Counted from the first letter of the stretch, positions 1-10,156 are shown. The stretch: 35,315 nt of DNA from Candidatus Parvarchaeota archaeon (GCA_023269965.1 JAGDXU010000001.1:1-35315); one strand, 5' to 3'. The notes: generated from the letters alone by a model not told the origin. Made by a program: numbers and translations.

Positions 1-43
1 TTGCCGCTAACTTCTTAGCTGCACTCAATAATTTTGCTTTCAT
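1..43 (-). CDS. N-terminal fragment of a CDS running off the window edge (MKAKLLSAAKKLAA...)
   Basis: ATG at 43 on minus strand preceded by a strong Shine-Dalgarno-like GGAGGA; open to the window edge. Confidence 0.45.
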   Translation of the reverse strand, partial: MKAKLLSAAKKLAA

Positions 44-184
44 GTTTCCTCCTATAACTTTTATTCCTGCTCGGACTTTTTTTGTTTTTGAATATGAGGC
101 GTTAACCTCAAATGGAAATGACATTTTTGTTGTATTTAAACCTTTCGTTTGAGCTAATTCAGCCCTTGTATGTAGTGAAAAATC

Positions 185-634
185 TTATTTTTTATCTTTT
201 TCATTTGCATCCAGTTTCTTCTTCAATTCATTGTTCTCATTCTGAAGCAGGACATTGCTTGCGGAGTACACCTTTATCGTCTGGTCCATCTCATTCAGCC
301 TGCCTGAGATGTCATTCAACAAAGTCTGCAACGATGATATTGGAAGCTCGACCTTCTCCGGCTTTATCACCTCTATCGTCGACGGCGCGTAGTCCAGTAT
401 AAAATTGAACAGCGACTCCATATCCGAGGAGACATTGAATGTGACATAGACCGAATAGAAATCCTTCTCCAATTCCTTCGGCTCGCTGTAGACTTCATTG
501 TATATTCTCAGTTTCTTCCCATTCTCTTCAGCCGTAGCAAGGATTTTTTTCAGAGAGTCGATCGCCGCTTCCTTCGGCCTTGCCATCAATTCTATCGTGC
601 ATCTCAGCTCAACCTCATTTTCTTCTTCAGGCAT
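185..634 (-). CDS. Hypothetical protein with C-terminal coiled coil
   Basis: ORF of the track trimmed to the internal ATG (MPEEENEVELRC...), which sits better downstream of the TTTTTATAT TATA-like element; heptad-like C-terminus. Confidence 0.6.
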   Translation of the reverse strand: MPEEENEVELRCTIELMARPKEAAIDSLKKILATAEENGKKLRIYNEVYSEPKELEKDFYSVYVTFNVSSDMESLFNFILDYAPSTIEVIKPEKVELPISSLQTLLNDISGRLNEMDQTIKVYSASNVLLQNENNELKKKLDANEKDKK

Positions 635-714
635 ATCATTTTCACTACCCTCTATTATTCCATTGGGATATAAAAATATGAACATTTATTAGCTGGCGGG
701 GGCATTTTATTCAT

Positions 715-1722
715 ATGATTATATTCAGTTCCGCCGTGGCCGGCTGCGACCGAATAAGCATAGAAAGAAAAGCGGTTAACCTAGCGAGGAAGAACGGCAG
801 AAGGCTGGAGATAATAAACCTCATAGATGAGATGGTGAAGGTCGCCAATGAAACCAACCCCTACATAAATCCTAAAAACCTGCCCAACTTAGACATAGAG
901 AACATAAAGGTGCTTAAGGACCACACGCTGCAGAGGATAAAGGAGAGAGTGAAAGAGGATCCAAAGAAGGACTACATAATCGACGGCCACATGTCATTTT
1001 GGTGGAGAGAAGGCCCGCTGAATATAATGAATTCAAAGGACATGAAGGTCCTGAATCCAACTTTTTTCATATCTGTTGTGAATGACCCGAGGAGCATAAA
1101 CAACAACCTGCACAAGAAAAAATCCTGGGAAGATAAGGCCATCGACGAGTATCAGATAGCGCTATGGTCTGAGTTGGAGGCGTACACCACTGACTTGATA
1201 AGCAACTCAGTGGGGAAGAGAAACTACATAATAGGGGCGAGGGAAGACCCGAGGACATTGTTCGAACTGATCTACAAGGACTACAAGCCGAAAGCTTACA
1301 TCAGCTACAGCATAGAACACAGGAAGAGCAACTATGAGGGCCTTGAAAGATTCATCGAAAAGATCAGGAGATACCTGATAGTCTTCAATCCGAAGTCAGT
1401 CGACATAGATGCATACAAGATATCGGCTGATGAGAGGCTGAAAAACTTGATTTTCAACCAGACAGTTAGGCGGGATTTCCACCTTGTGGACCAAAGCGAT
1501 ATCACGATAGTTTACATGTCCGACCTTGTGTACTCTAGCGGAGTGGATGGGGAGAGGATGCACGCGCACTTCAGCGGTAAGAAGGTGCTCCTTTACTTTC
1601 CATTCGAAAGATACAGCCCATTTACGCCCTACTTTGTGGACAAGATGTACAAGAGCGAAAAAGAGCTCATAGAAGAGATAAAGAGGCTGGCTAAAGTCTA
1701 TTCAGAGGGGAAAAGAATTTGA
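715..1722 (+). CDS. Adenylate-kinase-like P-loop fold with degenerate Walker A, fused to a nucleoside-deoxyribosyltransferase-like C-terminal domain
   Basis: N-terminus resembles archaeal AK (YIIDGHMSFW..., DPRSINNNL..., DEYQIALWSELEAY) but the P-loop reads SSAVAGCDRIS; C-terminus KAYISYSIEHRK...RRDFHLVDQSDITIVYM...VDGERMHAHFSGKKVLLYFP. Confidence 0.55.
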   Translation: MIIFSSAVAGCDRISIERKAVNLARKNGRRLEIINLIDEMVKVANETNPYINPKNLPNLDIENIKVLKDHTLQRIKERVKEDPKKDYIIDGHMSFWWREGPLNIMNSKDMKVLNPTFFISVVNDPRSINNNLHKKKSWEDKAIDEYQIALWSELEAYTTDLISNSVGKRNYIIGAREDPRTLFELIYKDYKPKAYISYSIEHRKSNYEGLERFIEKIRRYLIVFNPKSVDIDAYKISADERLKNLIFNQTVRRDFHLVDQSDITIVYMSDLVYSSGVDGERMHAHFSGKKVLLYFPFERYSPFTPYFVDKMYKSEKELIEEIKRLAKVYSEGKRI

Positions 1723-1725
1723 ATA

Positions 1726-1796
1726 TGCGACCGCCGGGATTCGAACCCGGGTCCATGGCTTGGGAAGCCATTGTTATGCCACTAGACTACGATCGC
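1726..1796 (-). tRNA. tRNA-Gly(CCC), intronless
   Basis: Acceptor GCGATCG/CGGTCGC, anticodon arm ATGGC-TTCCCAA-GCCAT, T arm CCGGG-TTCGAAT-CCCGG. Confidence 0.95.
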
Positions 1797-1900
1797 ACCT
1801 ACAGACTAGAACAACACTAAAAATTTAACTCTTACGAATAGGTTATCCCCCCTATTTAGCCGATAAAAAGTATTAAATATACAAAGATATAAGATAAATT

Positions 1901-2353
1901 ATGATATTCGGAAAGAAAAAGGAAGAAGTGAATCCTTACTACAATAGCACAGAGAACGCTCAGGGAAACCAGGGCGCGGCTCCTGCTCAGAATCCTGCCC
2001 CACAAGCTGACAATTCATCCCAAGCGCCATTTCCTACGCCGATACTTCCAGTTCCTGAACCGCTAAGCCCAGCTACTCCAAGCATAAAGCCAGAGTGGGA
2101 GAGCAAGCCGGTCCCTCCAGTTGGAGGTGTAGCTTCTACGACTGCATTCATAAGGCTGAGCGATTACAAGCAGATACTTGAAGATATAAAGGCGCTCGAA
2201 AAACAGATAAGCGGCTCGAAGGAAGAGCTTGGAAAGTTAGGCAGCATTCTCGATCAGGAGAGGACAACCCTTTCAAACTATATGCAGCTTGTCAATGATC
2301 TAGAGAAAGTCATAAACGACATTCATGCTTCGCTGTCAAACATACAAGCGTAG
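1901..2353 (+). CDS. Hypothetical protein: Pro/Gln-rich N-terminus, coiled-coil C-terminus
   Basis: ORF composition. Confidence 0.6.
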   Translation: MIFGKKKEEVNPYYNSTENAQGNQGAAPAQNPAPQADNSSQAPFPTPILPVPEPLSPATPSIKPEWESKPVPPVGGVASTTAFIRLSDYKQILEDIKALEKQISGSKEELGKLGSILDQERTTLSNYMQLVNDLEKVINDIHASLSNIQA

Positions 2354-2373
2354 ATTTTCTAAGGCACTGAAAA

Positions 2374-2706
2374 ATGGAAGAGGATAGGATAAGCATCGAT
2401 GAATTCAGGAAGATCAAGCTCAGAGTTGGAAAGGTTGTGTCAGCTGAGGAAGTTCCGAACAGCAGCAAGCTTCTCAAGCTTATAATAAGCTTCAAGGACG
2501 AGCAGAGGCAAGTCGTAGCAGGGATAAAGAACCACTACAAGCCTGAAGAGCTCGTGGGAAAGAAGCTGATCGTCGTCTTCAACTTGAAGCCTGCAAAACT
2601 TATGGGGCTGACTTCAGATGGTATGATACTAGCCGCATCTGACGGAGAAAAGCTCTCAGTGCTCACCGTCGACAAGGATGTAGATGAAGGAAGCTACGTG
2701 TCTTGA
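2374..2706 (+). CDS. tRNA-binding (EMAPII/MetRS C-terminal-like) domain protein, MetRS beta-subunit-like
   Basis: IDEFRKIKLRVGKVVSAEEVPNSSKLLKLIISF...RQVVAGIKNHYKPEELVGKKLIVVFNLKPAKLMGLTSDGMILAA. Confidence 0.9.
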   Translation: MEEDRISIDEFRKIKLRVGKVVSAEEVPNSSKLLKLIISFKDEQRQVVAGIKNHYKPEELVGKKLIVVFNLKPAKLMGLTSDGMILAASDGEKLSVLTVDKDVDEGSYVS

Positions 2707-2716
2707 TTATCCTTCA

Positions 2717-2941
2717 TCATTTATATTTTATTCCCATGATTTTGAATAGGCCGTTTTTCTTGTAAAGGAAAAACCAGCCTGCAGCTAAATAGAGTATCCC
2801 AACCAATCCTGCGTCTCCGCCGCCGATATACTTGGAGAGAAAGACTATGATGATGGTGAATCCAACGACAAAGTACAGGAGTATAACTGAGAGGATTAGA
2901 ACCTTCTTCCCTCTCGATATTGCCTCATCTATCATCTTCAA
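2717..2941 (-). CDS. Small two-TM membrane protein
   Basis: Hydrophobic ORF overlapping the helicase gene by 17 nt. Confidence 0.5.
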   Translation of the reverse strand: MKMIDEAISRGKKVLILSVILLYFVVGFTIIIVFLSKYIGGGDAGLVGILYLAAGWFFLYKKNGLFKIMGIKYK

Positions 2942-4694
2942 GCGCTCCTGACCTGATTGATTCGACGATGTTGCCGTCTGAGAACTTCGTGGAGGAAGGG
3001 AGGTATTTCCTGAACATTGAGAATCTGTAGTCCATGAGGATTATAGTGCACCTGTCCTTTTCTGATCTTATCCCCCTCCCCGCAGCCTGCATCGTCTTTA
3101 TCATCGAAGGCAGGACCTGGGCGTACTCGAAACCTCTTCCGAACTTCGCCTGATAATAGTTCTGCAGCGCTTTTAGCCTGACAGATGGCGGCTCGAATGG
3201 CACGCCAACGACCACTATCAACTTAACGCTGTTGTTCTCTACCCCGATGCTCTCGGAGAAATTCCCACCGATCACGGAGAGAAGAACCGAACTTTGGTTT
3301 TTTAGCCTGTGGAGTATAGATTCCTTCTCCTCCCTTGTCATCTTCTGTTTCTCTCTTATGATGTCCTTTGACCCTCCCAGGAGGGGGGCGACTTTGTTCA
3401 TGAAATCGTAGGAAGGGAAAAAGATGATTGAACTGCCGTTCACACCGGAAAGCAGTTTCCTTATGTTTCCAACTATGGTTGAAATCTGCTCCTCTCTGTG
3501 CGAGAATTTTGAAGTGACGCTGGTGTCGTTTATTATCAGCCTGTTCTTGTCGACAAATGTGTCGGATATATCAAGCTTTCTCGCATCCTGTATACCCAGA
3601 AGGTCGGCGAATACATCCATAGGCTTAAACGTACCGCTCATAAGGATTGAAGAACCGAATTTTGATATCACCTCGGAGGCCCTGCTGGACGGGTCTAAAG
3701 AGTATATGTTCAACCTCACTCTCTCATTCTCCCTTGAAGCGTACTGTAGGTATGACTCATCTGAACTGAGGAGAAGCTGCACGACCCTCTTCAAAGTGAA
3801 GGAAGGCGGTATCGAGCTCCTGCTCTCTCCTGCTTCTATTATCTCGTCTATAGTGTCGATGTCCTCCGCAGAGAATAGATCTCTGAAGTCGACCGCTTCC
3901 TCGCTTTTCACGTTCTTTATCACTTCGATTATGGACTTCACCTTCTTCGCTAATTCTGCGCTGCCGTAATTTTCTATCTCTTCGTGGGCCCTCTCGAGCG
4001 TCCTCAAGGAGATGGATGTAGAATTTATGTCCTGTATTTTGCTGTGGAGGTTGTGCGCTTCGTCTATGATCAGTGTAGTGTCCTGCGGGGAAATGTTTAG
4101 CTTTGAGAAAAAACTGTTTGAGATGTCTTCGTTGAAGGCGTGCGAATAGTTTGCTATCACCACATCCGCTGATTTCCCATAGACCATGGATATCTCATAG
4201 GGGCACACCTCGAACGTCCTAGAGTTCTCTATGCAGTCCGAAGGATTTGAAACGTCGAACTGGAGCACGTTCAGGGCGGACGGCTTCAAGCTTCTATCCC
4301 TCGAATAAGTGTTCGAATAAAACCTGCACGCCCCCTGCTCCCTGACGACCCTGCAGAACTCAGAGAACAGAGATGAATCCACCTCATTGTCTAGAAGGCA
4401 CATCGACTGTTTTCCATTCACTCCAACAAACTTTATATTTGTGTTCGAAGCCAAGTTTATCGATTTAATTGTGTCGTAGAATATCTTTTGATGCGTGTGC
4501 TTTGATGTCAGTATAAGGATTCTCTTTCCGGCCTTCTTCGAGGCCTCCAAAGCGCCAAGCATAACCGCCGCTGTCTTTCCTAAACCTGTAGAAGCATTTA
4601 TCATCAGCTTCGATCCGCTGTTGACTGTTTCGATAACATTGTCTATTATCTCCCTCTGTCCCGGTCTCATCTCTTTGAATGGAAAACTAAACAT
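2925..4694 (-). CDS. XPD/Rad3/DinG-type DNA helicase
   Basis: Walker A ASTGLGKTAA, DEAH box (IIDEAHN), four Cys spaced as in the XPD Fe-S domain (SMC, EFC, GAC, VCPYE), C-terminal QAAGRGIRSEKDR. Confidence 0.9.
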   Translation of the reverse strand: MFSFPFKEMRPGQREIIDNVIETVNSGSKLMINASTGLGKTAAVMLGALEASKKAGKRILILTSKHTHQKIFYDTIKSINLASNTNIKFVGVNGKQSMCLLDNEVDSSLFSEFCRVVREQGACRFYSNTYSRDRSLKPSALNVLQFDVSNPSDCIENSRTFEVCPYEISMVYGKSADVVIANYSHAFNEDISNSFFSKLNISPQDTTLIIDEAHNLHSKIQDINSTSISLRTLERAHEEIENYGSAELAKKVKSIIEVIKNVKSEEAVDFRDLFSAEDIDTIDEIIEAGESRSSIPPSFTLKRVVQLLLSSDESYLQYASRENERVRLNIYSLDPSSRASEVISKFGSSILMSGTFKPMDVFADLLGIQDARKLDISDTFVDKNRLIINDTSVTSKFSHREEQISTIVGNIRKLLSGVNGSSIIFFPSYDFMNKVAPLLGGSKDIIREKQKMTREEKESILHRLKNQSSVLLSVIGGNFSESIGVENNSVKLIVVVGVPFEPPSVRLKALQNYYQAKFGRGFEYAQVLPSMIKTMQAAGRGIRSEKDRCTIILMDYRFSMFRKYLPSSTKFSDGNIVESIRSGALEDDR

Positions 4695-4776
4695 ACGGTA
4701 TACTCAAATTCTTAATACGTTTCTAAGGATTTAATAATTTCAAATACTTATGTGCCTTTGAAGACTTAGTTATAGT

Positions 4777-5694
4777 ATGGGGAAAAAGCCATTTGTGTAC
4801 AGGCACAACCTGTCTTTCATTGTACTTGTGGGATTAACTATGTCCCTGGCAAACGCCGTCTGGGCTTTTCTGCTTTCAATCTCGGAGAGCCAGAATGGGA
4901 ACTTCACTTTGGTTGCTGTCACAATGGCCCTCGGATTCCTACCATTGAGCTTTCTGCTTTACGCCAGAGATCGCAGCAGATCAACGCTATCAAAGTATGC
5001 GATATTAACTGGGGTGTTCTTCGGTCTGGCAAATGCTATGCTTATGAGCATATTCAGCTACAAAGATTCAGCGATAATCTACTCACTTATCTCCCCCACT
5101 GTGCTGGTGTTCATAACCCTCCAGGTATTCGTGAACAGGAAGAAGATCAGCCGCAGTGGTATACTCAAATTGTCTGTGGGAGGGGCTGCTGCAACACTCG
5201 GTTTTGTATCACTCTCATTCTCTGGCCTGAACACATCATTGGTAAGCGAATATGATATATTCCTGTCTATCATCTTGATAGCCTTGTACGGCACGGCGGG
5301 GTTCCTACTGACGGAGACAGGATTAAAGAGCAAGAACATAGGCGGACCAATGCTCACGATCGGGGTGTTCGAGATAATCACAATGCTTTTCTTCCTGCCT
5401 TTCTCTGGGCTTAAATTTTCAACGACTGGGTTAGGATACGCATTTCTAGCGGGGATGATCGTAAGCGCAGGAGTTATAATAAGTTTCCTGGGGTACAGAT
5501 CACTTCAGGGAAGCAGAAGGGCTATGTCTTACTCGTCTATAATATACATACTATCAGAGTCGGAGACGCTCATACTCGTACTGCTGTACATGCTTTTCGT
5601 GGGCAGACTGGATATCTATGTGATTGCATCAGTGCTGCTCATAGCGGCAGCGATATGGTACCTATCAAAGGAAGCAGACACCTCACTCGAGTGA
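4777..5694 (+). CDS. DMT/EamA-like membrane transporter (about 10 TM)
   Basis: Regular TM spacing and internal two-fold organisation. Confidence 0.6.
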   Translation: MGKKPFVYRHNLSFIVLVGLTMSLANAVWAFLLSISESQNGNFTLVAVTMALGFLPLSFLLYARDRSRSTLSKYAILTGVFFGLANAMLMSIFSYKDSAIIYSLISPTVLVFITLQVFVNRKKISRSGILKLSVGGAAATLGFVSLSFSGLNTSLVSEYDIFLSIILIALYGTAGFLLTETGLKSKNIGGPMLTIGVFEIITMLFFLPFSGLKFSTTGLGYAFLAGMIVSAGVIISFLGYRSLQGSRRAMSYSSIIYILSESETLILVLLYMLFVGRLDIYVIASVLLIAAAIWYLSKEADTSLE

Positions 5695-5717
5695 CATCGC
5701 TAACAGAGGATTCATTG

Positions 5718-7016
5718 CTACTTCTTTATCGGCTTCTGCAATGACTTCGGAGTCTCTCCCCCATGCCATGTAAGCCTTGGTTTTATCTGCGTCGGGTATA
5801 TCCTCTCTGAGTTGTCATCCATGATTATGCATGCGCCCGGTAGCTTTGGCAGGTTCGCAAGGTATCTCTCTATCGTTGACGACATGTAAGTTTGCATGAC
5901 CTGATTCAGGGCATCTATGTCTATCTTCGCCGTCACATGCTGTGAGATTATTATGTCCGACTGCGTTATTATGTCTGTGTCTAGTTTTCCCGGCTGCTGA
6001 GTGGCTATCACCAGCCCTATGCCTGGCTGCCTTCCCTCCTTCACAAGCCTTGAGAGTTCCGGGGATGCTGCCGTCACCCCTCCAGCCGGTAGGAATTCAT
6101 GAACCTCGTCTATGAACATCCAGACCAAAGGTATTGTCTTCCTGTTCTCCTCTATCACTTGGTTCATCTCATTCATCTCCTCTGCCCTCCTTTGGATCTC
6201 CCTTATCTCAAGGACTTTCCTTGACAGGAGGCCGATGACAAGCGCCCTTATGCTAAACGGACCTGAGGAATGTGAGTATAGACTTATGTCAAGGATATTT
6301 ATGTAGGCAGGCTTGAGAAGGTCCTCTATGCTCGTCCCGTTCTTCTCGAAAAGGCCCCATGCCTTGGCGGATTCAAATCTACCTATGCAGATGTCTTTCA
6401 CAGTGTCCTGTGCCAGCTCTGACTTTATGTCTTCTATTATGTCGTCTATGTCAAAGCTTTTCTTCGTTTCCGCTAGATTAGACACTGCGCGCTCTATCAG
6501 CACACCCTCTTCGCTGTTCATAGAGAAACCGAAGATATCGATCCACTCGACTGAAGAGATATCTGATACGGATATAGAGAATGGCTCATCGACCATCGTA
6601 GGGTTGTCCTGCTTGAGCTGTTCAAAGTAGCCCTTCGGAACGAAGACCCTGACATTTGTGAACGCCTTAGGCTCCTCCCCCCAATTCTTCAGTATATCCG
6701 CTTCTTTGTAGTTCGGACTCTTCATCGTCCAGAATATTCCCATCGTGTCTATTATCAGCGAGGTTATGTTCTCCGCCACCTCTGGGGGAGCAGATGCCAA
6801 AGCCTCAGCTATGACACCCATTGTATAGCTCTTCCCTGACCCCCTCTTGCCTGCTATCAAAACCACATGCGGCCTAAGTATGTCCAGCATTATCTCATTG
6901 CCAAGGCTAGTAGTCACGCCCATCGTTATGTACTGCTTGCCTATCAGTGAGGAAGCGCTTGAGCCGTATATGCTCATATCCTTGTCATTCCTTCCGATTA
7001 TTATTTCGTAAGACAT
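5718..7016 (-). CDS. HerA/DUF87-like ATPase
   Basis: VLIAGKRGSGKSYTMGVIAEAL Walker A, VWMFIDEVHEFLPA Walker B, RLVKEGRQPGIGLVIATQQP. Confidence 0.88.
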   Translation of the reverse strand: MSYEIIIGRNDKDMSIYGSSASSLIGKQYITMGVTTSLGNEIMLDILRPHVVLIAGKRGSGKSYTMGVIAEALASAPPEVAENITSLIIDTMGIFWTMKSPNYKEADILKNWGEEPKAFTNVRVFVPKGYFEQLKQDNPTMVDEPFSISVSDISSVEWIDIFGFSMNSEEGVLIERAVSNLAETKKSFDIDDIIEDIKSELAQDTVKDICIGRFESAKAWGLFEKNGTSIEDLLKPAYINILDISLYSHSSGPFSIRALVIGLLSRKVLEIREIQRRAEEMNEMNQVIEENRKTIPLVWMFIDEVHEFLPAGGVTAASPELSRLVKEGRQPGIGLVIATQQPGKLDTDIITQSDIIISQHVTAKIDIDALNQVMQTYMSSTIERYLANLPKLPGACIIMDDNSERIYPTQIKPRLTWHGGETPKSLQKPIKK

Positions 7017-7077
7017 ATCTTCCCTCTAATAGGCATAATATCAATTATTGCCAGGTATTCTTATAGTTTTTCTAGCA

Positions 7078-7446
7078 TCACAGGTAAAGCTTCCAAACTT
7101 TTACTTTGTATACTCCTGTGAAAAACAGGAAGAAAATCGCAACCAGCACAAGAGTCACGCCAGAGAAAGCCTCCCATACTACCGGAGTTTGGATGTAGAA
7201 GCTTAGAATGAAGTTTATCACAAAGCCTACCGCGAGTATCAAAGCGCCTATGGAAAGGGACAAGAAAGCGATTGTGAACCTGCGTGGATTGTTGAACATC
7301 ATTGCGCCGAATATCTTATTGAATTCTTCCACTGATGATTTATGTATTATCCTCAGCCTGAAGAATTCAAACATAGAGATCGAGACGATCGTGATCAACG
7401 CGGAGATGAATGAAAGGACAGTGTAGAAAACAGCTAATGATATCAT
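7078..7446 (-). CDS. Small membrane protein (second gene of pair A)
   Basis: Hydrophobic ORF; 4-nt overlap with upstream gene. Confidence 0.55.
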   Translation of the reverse strand: MISLAVFYTVLSFISALITIVSISMFEFFRLRIIHKSSVEEFNKIFGAMMFNNPRRFTIAFLSLSIGALILAVGFVINFILSFYIQTPVVWEAFSGVTLVLVAIFFLFFTGVYKVKVWKLYL

Positions 7447-7814
7447 ACGAACCTCTTGAACCTGCTATACCAAAAATGCAACTGAAGGACCGCAAATAGT
7501 GCGCTCAGCAGCCCAAGTATAAAGCTCGTGAAGTACAGAAGAAAATCAAGGCCGTTCACGGGTACATCTCCGTCTATCATATACTCTATGAGCGAAACGA
7601 CGCCTGTCAGGAATATGAAAATCGAGAAATAAACTAGCATTGACACCTTCCTTCTTTCAGGGTTCAATAGCATAGAAGTCATCGGGGCCTTGTCAGACCT
7701 ATGCTCAAATAATGCACGGACGATCACAATAGCATAGTAAGCGCCTATCAAGCTAAGCACGGCCAGGAAGCCGAAGATTATCTTCTCACCTATGAATATA
7801 GACAGGACTACCAT
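7443..7814 (-). CDS. Small membrane protein (first gene of pair A), ends ...FWYSRFKRFV
   Basis: Hydrophobic ORF; resembles the product of 19597-19962. Confidence 0.6.
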   Translation of the reverse strand: MVVLSIFIGEKIIFGFLAVLSLIGAYYAIVIVRALFEHRSDKAPMTSMLLNPERRKVSMLVYFSIFIFLTGVVSLIEYMIDGDVPVNGLDFLLYFTSFILGLLSALFAVLQLHFWYSRFKRFV

Positions 7815-8218
7815 AGCTTAATTTTTTTATACGCAAAAAAGAGGAGGATGACAAAAACAATTGCTATGAGCCCGTCCCCCAGCATATTCATCTGGAGGAA
7901 TGGAGCGGAGTAATGCTTGGAGATCAAAACCAGACTCGTAAGCGAAGAGGTGGCCTTGCCAACTACCAGTGGCACCATAAAGTACCAAAACTTTTTGGGG
8001 TCAAAGACCAAGAACAAAGATAAAGATGAAACAGTCGCCATGAAGGCTATCGACAGCGAGAACCATAGCGATGATGAGTTCGCTATTACAGCCCCGCCGA
8101 AGTTAGCCGGCTCGACGACAAAAAGAACCAAGACTCCGATAAATAGCAGAAATGCGACCAATGCGAGTACCCTAACAATGAGCCAAAAATTAAATTCCAC
8201 ATTAACCTCCCAATTCAT
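7808..8218 (-). CDS. Four-TM membrane protein, probably co-transcribed with the GMC oxidoreductase
   Basis: Overlaps both neighbouring ORFs, same strand, hydrophobic. Confidence 0.55.
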   Translation of the reverse strand: MNWEVNVEFNFWLIVRVLALVAFLLFIGVLVLFVVEPANFGGAVIANSSSLWFSLSIAFMATVSSLSLFLVFDPKKFWYFMVPLVVGKATSSLTSLVLISKHYSAPFLQMNMLGDGLIAIVFVILLFFAYKKIKLW

Positions 8219-10019
8219 TGCTTATGCCCCGCGCTATCATTATGCTCATTGCATTTATGGTCAACTGTGGATTAAGTATGGTTGAAGCTGGCATAATCGA
8301 CGCATCAGCAACATAAAGATTGGAGGTGCCGTAAACTCTCCCATCAACATCAATTACACCTACATCTTTGTCACTCCCCATCCTCGCAGTGGACATCGGA
8401 TGGTATCCGGCAAGCCTGAAGTCTTTTGGCTGCAGTGACTGCAAAATCTTTGTAGCATCGCCGACGCTTTCAACGTACACTGGTTTCTTAAACAAAAGCA
8501 GAACTTTCTTTGCGCCTGAAGAGAAAAGGATATTGGCCGAAAGTTCCATCCCTTTCTTGACTTTTTCTATGTCGGATTCACCGACGTTGTAATTACCCAA
8601 TCCTATCAATGTCTTCTTTGCTTCGCCTTCCCCATCATCGCTTGTTTGCACTCCAAGAGTGGCGAAGTATGGAAGATCCTTGAAGTCTCTCAGAAGAAGA
8701 CCCTCTGTGTAGCTGAGAGCAGGCGGTGGAAAAGTAGCTAGAAGGACAGTGTGCCATTCATTTACGAGATCTTCTATCGCATAGGACTGCATTGTTCCCT
8801 TCCATGCAAAAACCTTCTTCTCCATCAAGCCTGCGACGGCCGCCATCGGGTGCACGTGCAGATGCTGACCTATATTCTTGTTTTTTATCCCTGCTGCAGA
8901 CAGCATAAGGGGAGTATGGAAGGCACCGACAGATAGGACCACAGCCTTGGCTGAAACGGTCACGTTCTTTCCTTTTATGTTTACGCTTACGCCGGTGGCT
9001 TTGTCGCCGCTCATTATTATCTTCCTAACGTTCGCTGACGTAAAAATCTCGACATTCCTATCAGCCGCGTCCTTCAGGAAAGTCAGCCTCATGTCCAACT
9101 TTCCATGGTAGGGGCACCCGAATGCACATTCCCCATTTCCGTAGCATGTACCGAGCGGCCTGTTAGTTGGATGGTGAATCAGACCTAGCTTTTCAGCTCC
9201 CTGCTTGATTGTCATCGCGTTATTGCCAAGCAGCTCTTCTGGCGGCCTGGACACGTTCAGCCTTTTCTCAACTTCTTCGTAGGCCGAGTTCAACAGGTTA
9301 GAATCAATGTTTATTCCAGTTTGCTTGCTCCAATTTGTTAGACCAAATGCTGGGATACGATACAGGGTCCCTGAATTCAACGTTACAGTGCCTCCGAGAA
9401 CTTTGCCTATCGGTATAGTTATGGATGGATTGCCGTTCGTGAAAGTCAAACCACTTTCCCAAAAATACTTTGTGCCTCTATCAACTGGCAGATCATTCAA
9501 AAATTCCTCCTCGGTCGGCTCCTTTCCTATTTCAAAAACAGCAACACTTAAGTTATGCTTTGAAAGCTCGTAAGCAACCGCAGCGCCGCCTGCGCCGCTT
9601 CCGATTACCACGACGTCGTATTTGTCCTTTGGCGCCCCTTCCTTCGAGAGCTTTGTTGATGGTTGAAATTTTGGAACTGGTTTGAGTGGGCTCCTGCGTA
9701 CATACCCTATCGAATCAGCCCTTCTATCGCTGGTGTATGCCCAGCCAGATATGTAATAGCCTAGTAGGAAGATTATGTCTCCCAACAAGCCCTCCCTGTT
9801 CTTGTCAAGCCATTCTCTGCGTTCCTCATCGCTCAGCTTTGTGAAAGTCTTGAACTTAGTTATCGATGGTGAGAGATCGATGATGGTTGATGCTAGTTTT
9901 AGAAAGTTAAGCGCACCTTTATCCATTATTTTTTTGCTATTCTCATAATTACCGGAGACTACATCCTCACCTAATTCAGCCTTAGAAATTGCGGTCAAAA
10001 CCTTGCTGGTTATATCCAT
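8202..10019 (-). CDS. GMC-family (FAD) oxidoreductase, long-chain alcohol/gluconate dehydrogenase-like
   Basis: YDVVVIGSGAGGAAVAYELSKHNLSVAVFEIGKEP; Cys-rich TCYGNGECAFGCPYHGK; C-terminal AGYHPMSTARMG...VYGTSNLYVADASIMPASTILNPQLTINAMS. Confidence 0.93.
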   Translation of the reverse strand: MDITSKVLTAISKAELGEDVVSGNYENSKKIMDKGALNFLKLASTIIDLSPSITKFKTFTKLSDEERREWLDKNREGLLGDIIFLLGYYISGWAYTSDRRADSIGYVRRSPLKPVPKFQPSTKLSKEGAPKDKYDVVVIGSGAGGAAVAYELSKHNLSVAVFEIGKEPTEEEFLNDLPVDRGTKYFWESGLTFTNGNPSITIPIGKVLGGTVTLNSGTLYRIPAFGLTNWSKQTGINIDSNLLNSAYEEVEKRLNVSRPPEELLGNNAMTIKQGAEKLGLIHHPTNRPLGTCYGNGECAFGCPYHGKLDMRLTFLKDAADRNVEIFTSANVRKIIMSGDKATGVSVNIKGKNVTVSAKAVVLSVGAFHTPLMLSAAGIKNKNIGQHLHVHPMAAVAGLMEKKVFAWKGTMQSYAIEDLVNEWHTVLLATFPPPALSYTEGLLLRDFKDLPYFATLGVQTSDDGEGEAKKTLIGLGNYNVGESDIEKVKKGMELSANILFSSGAKKVLLLFKKPVYVESVGDATKILQSLQPKDFRLAGYHPMSTARMGSDKDVGVIDVDGRVYGTSNLYVADASIMPASTILNPQLTINAMSIMIARGISNELGG

Positions 10020-10156
10020 ATTATACCTTTAAATGTTCGAAGTATTTAAATTTACACGGAAAATATCAAAACTTTAAATTGAAATACTGAATTATTAACA
10101 TCAATAAAAGTGATAGAGCCCCGCTACTTTTTTTCTCACTAAACAAGGAGAAGGCA

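Noticed and set aside
3424-3969. 181-aa plus-strand ORF inside the helicase gene
   Set aside because: Fully antisense to a convincing XPD-like helicase; Ser/Leu-rich translation typical of antisense frames
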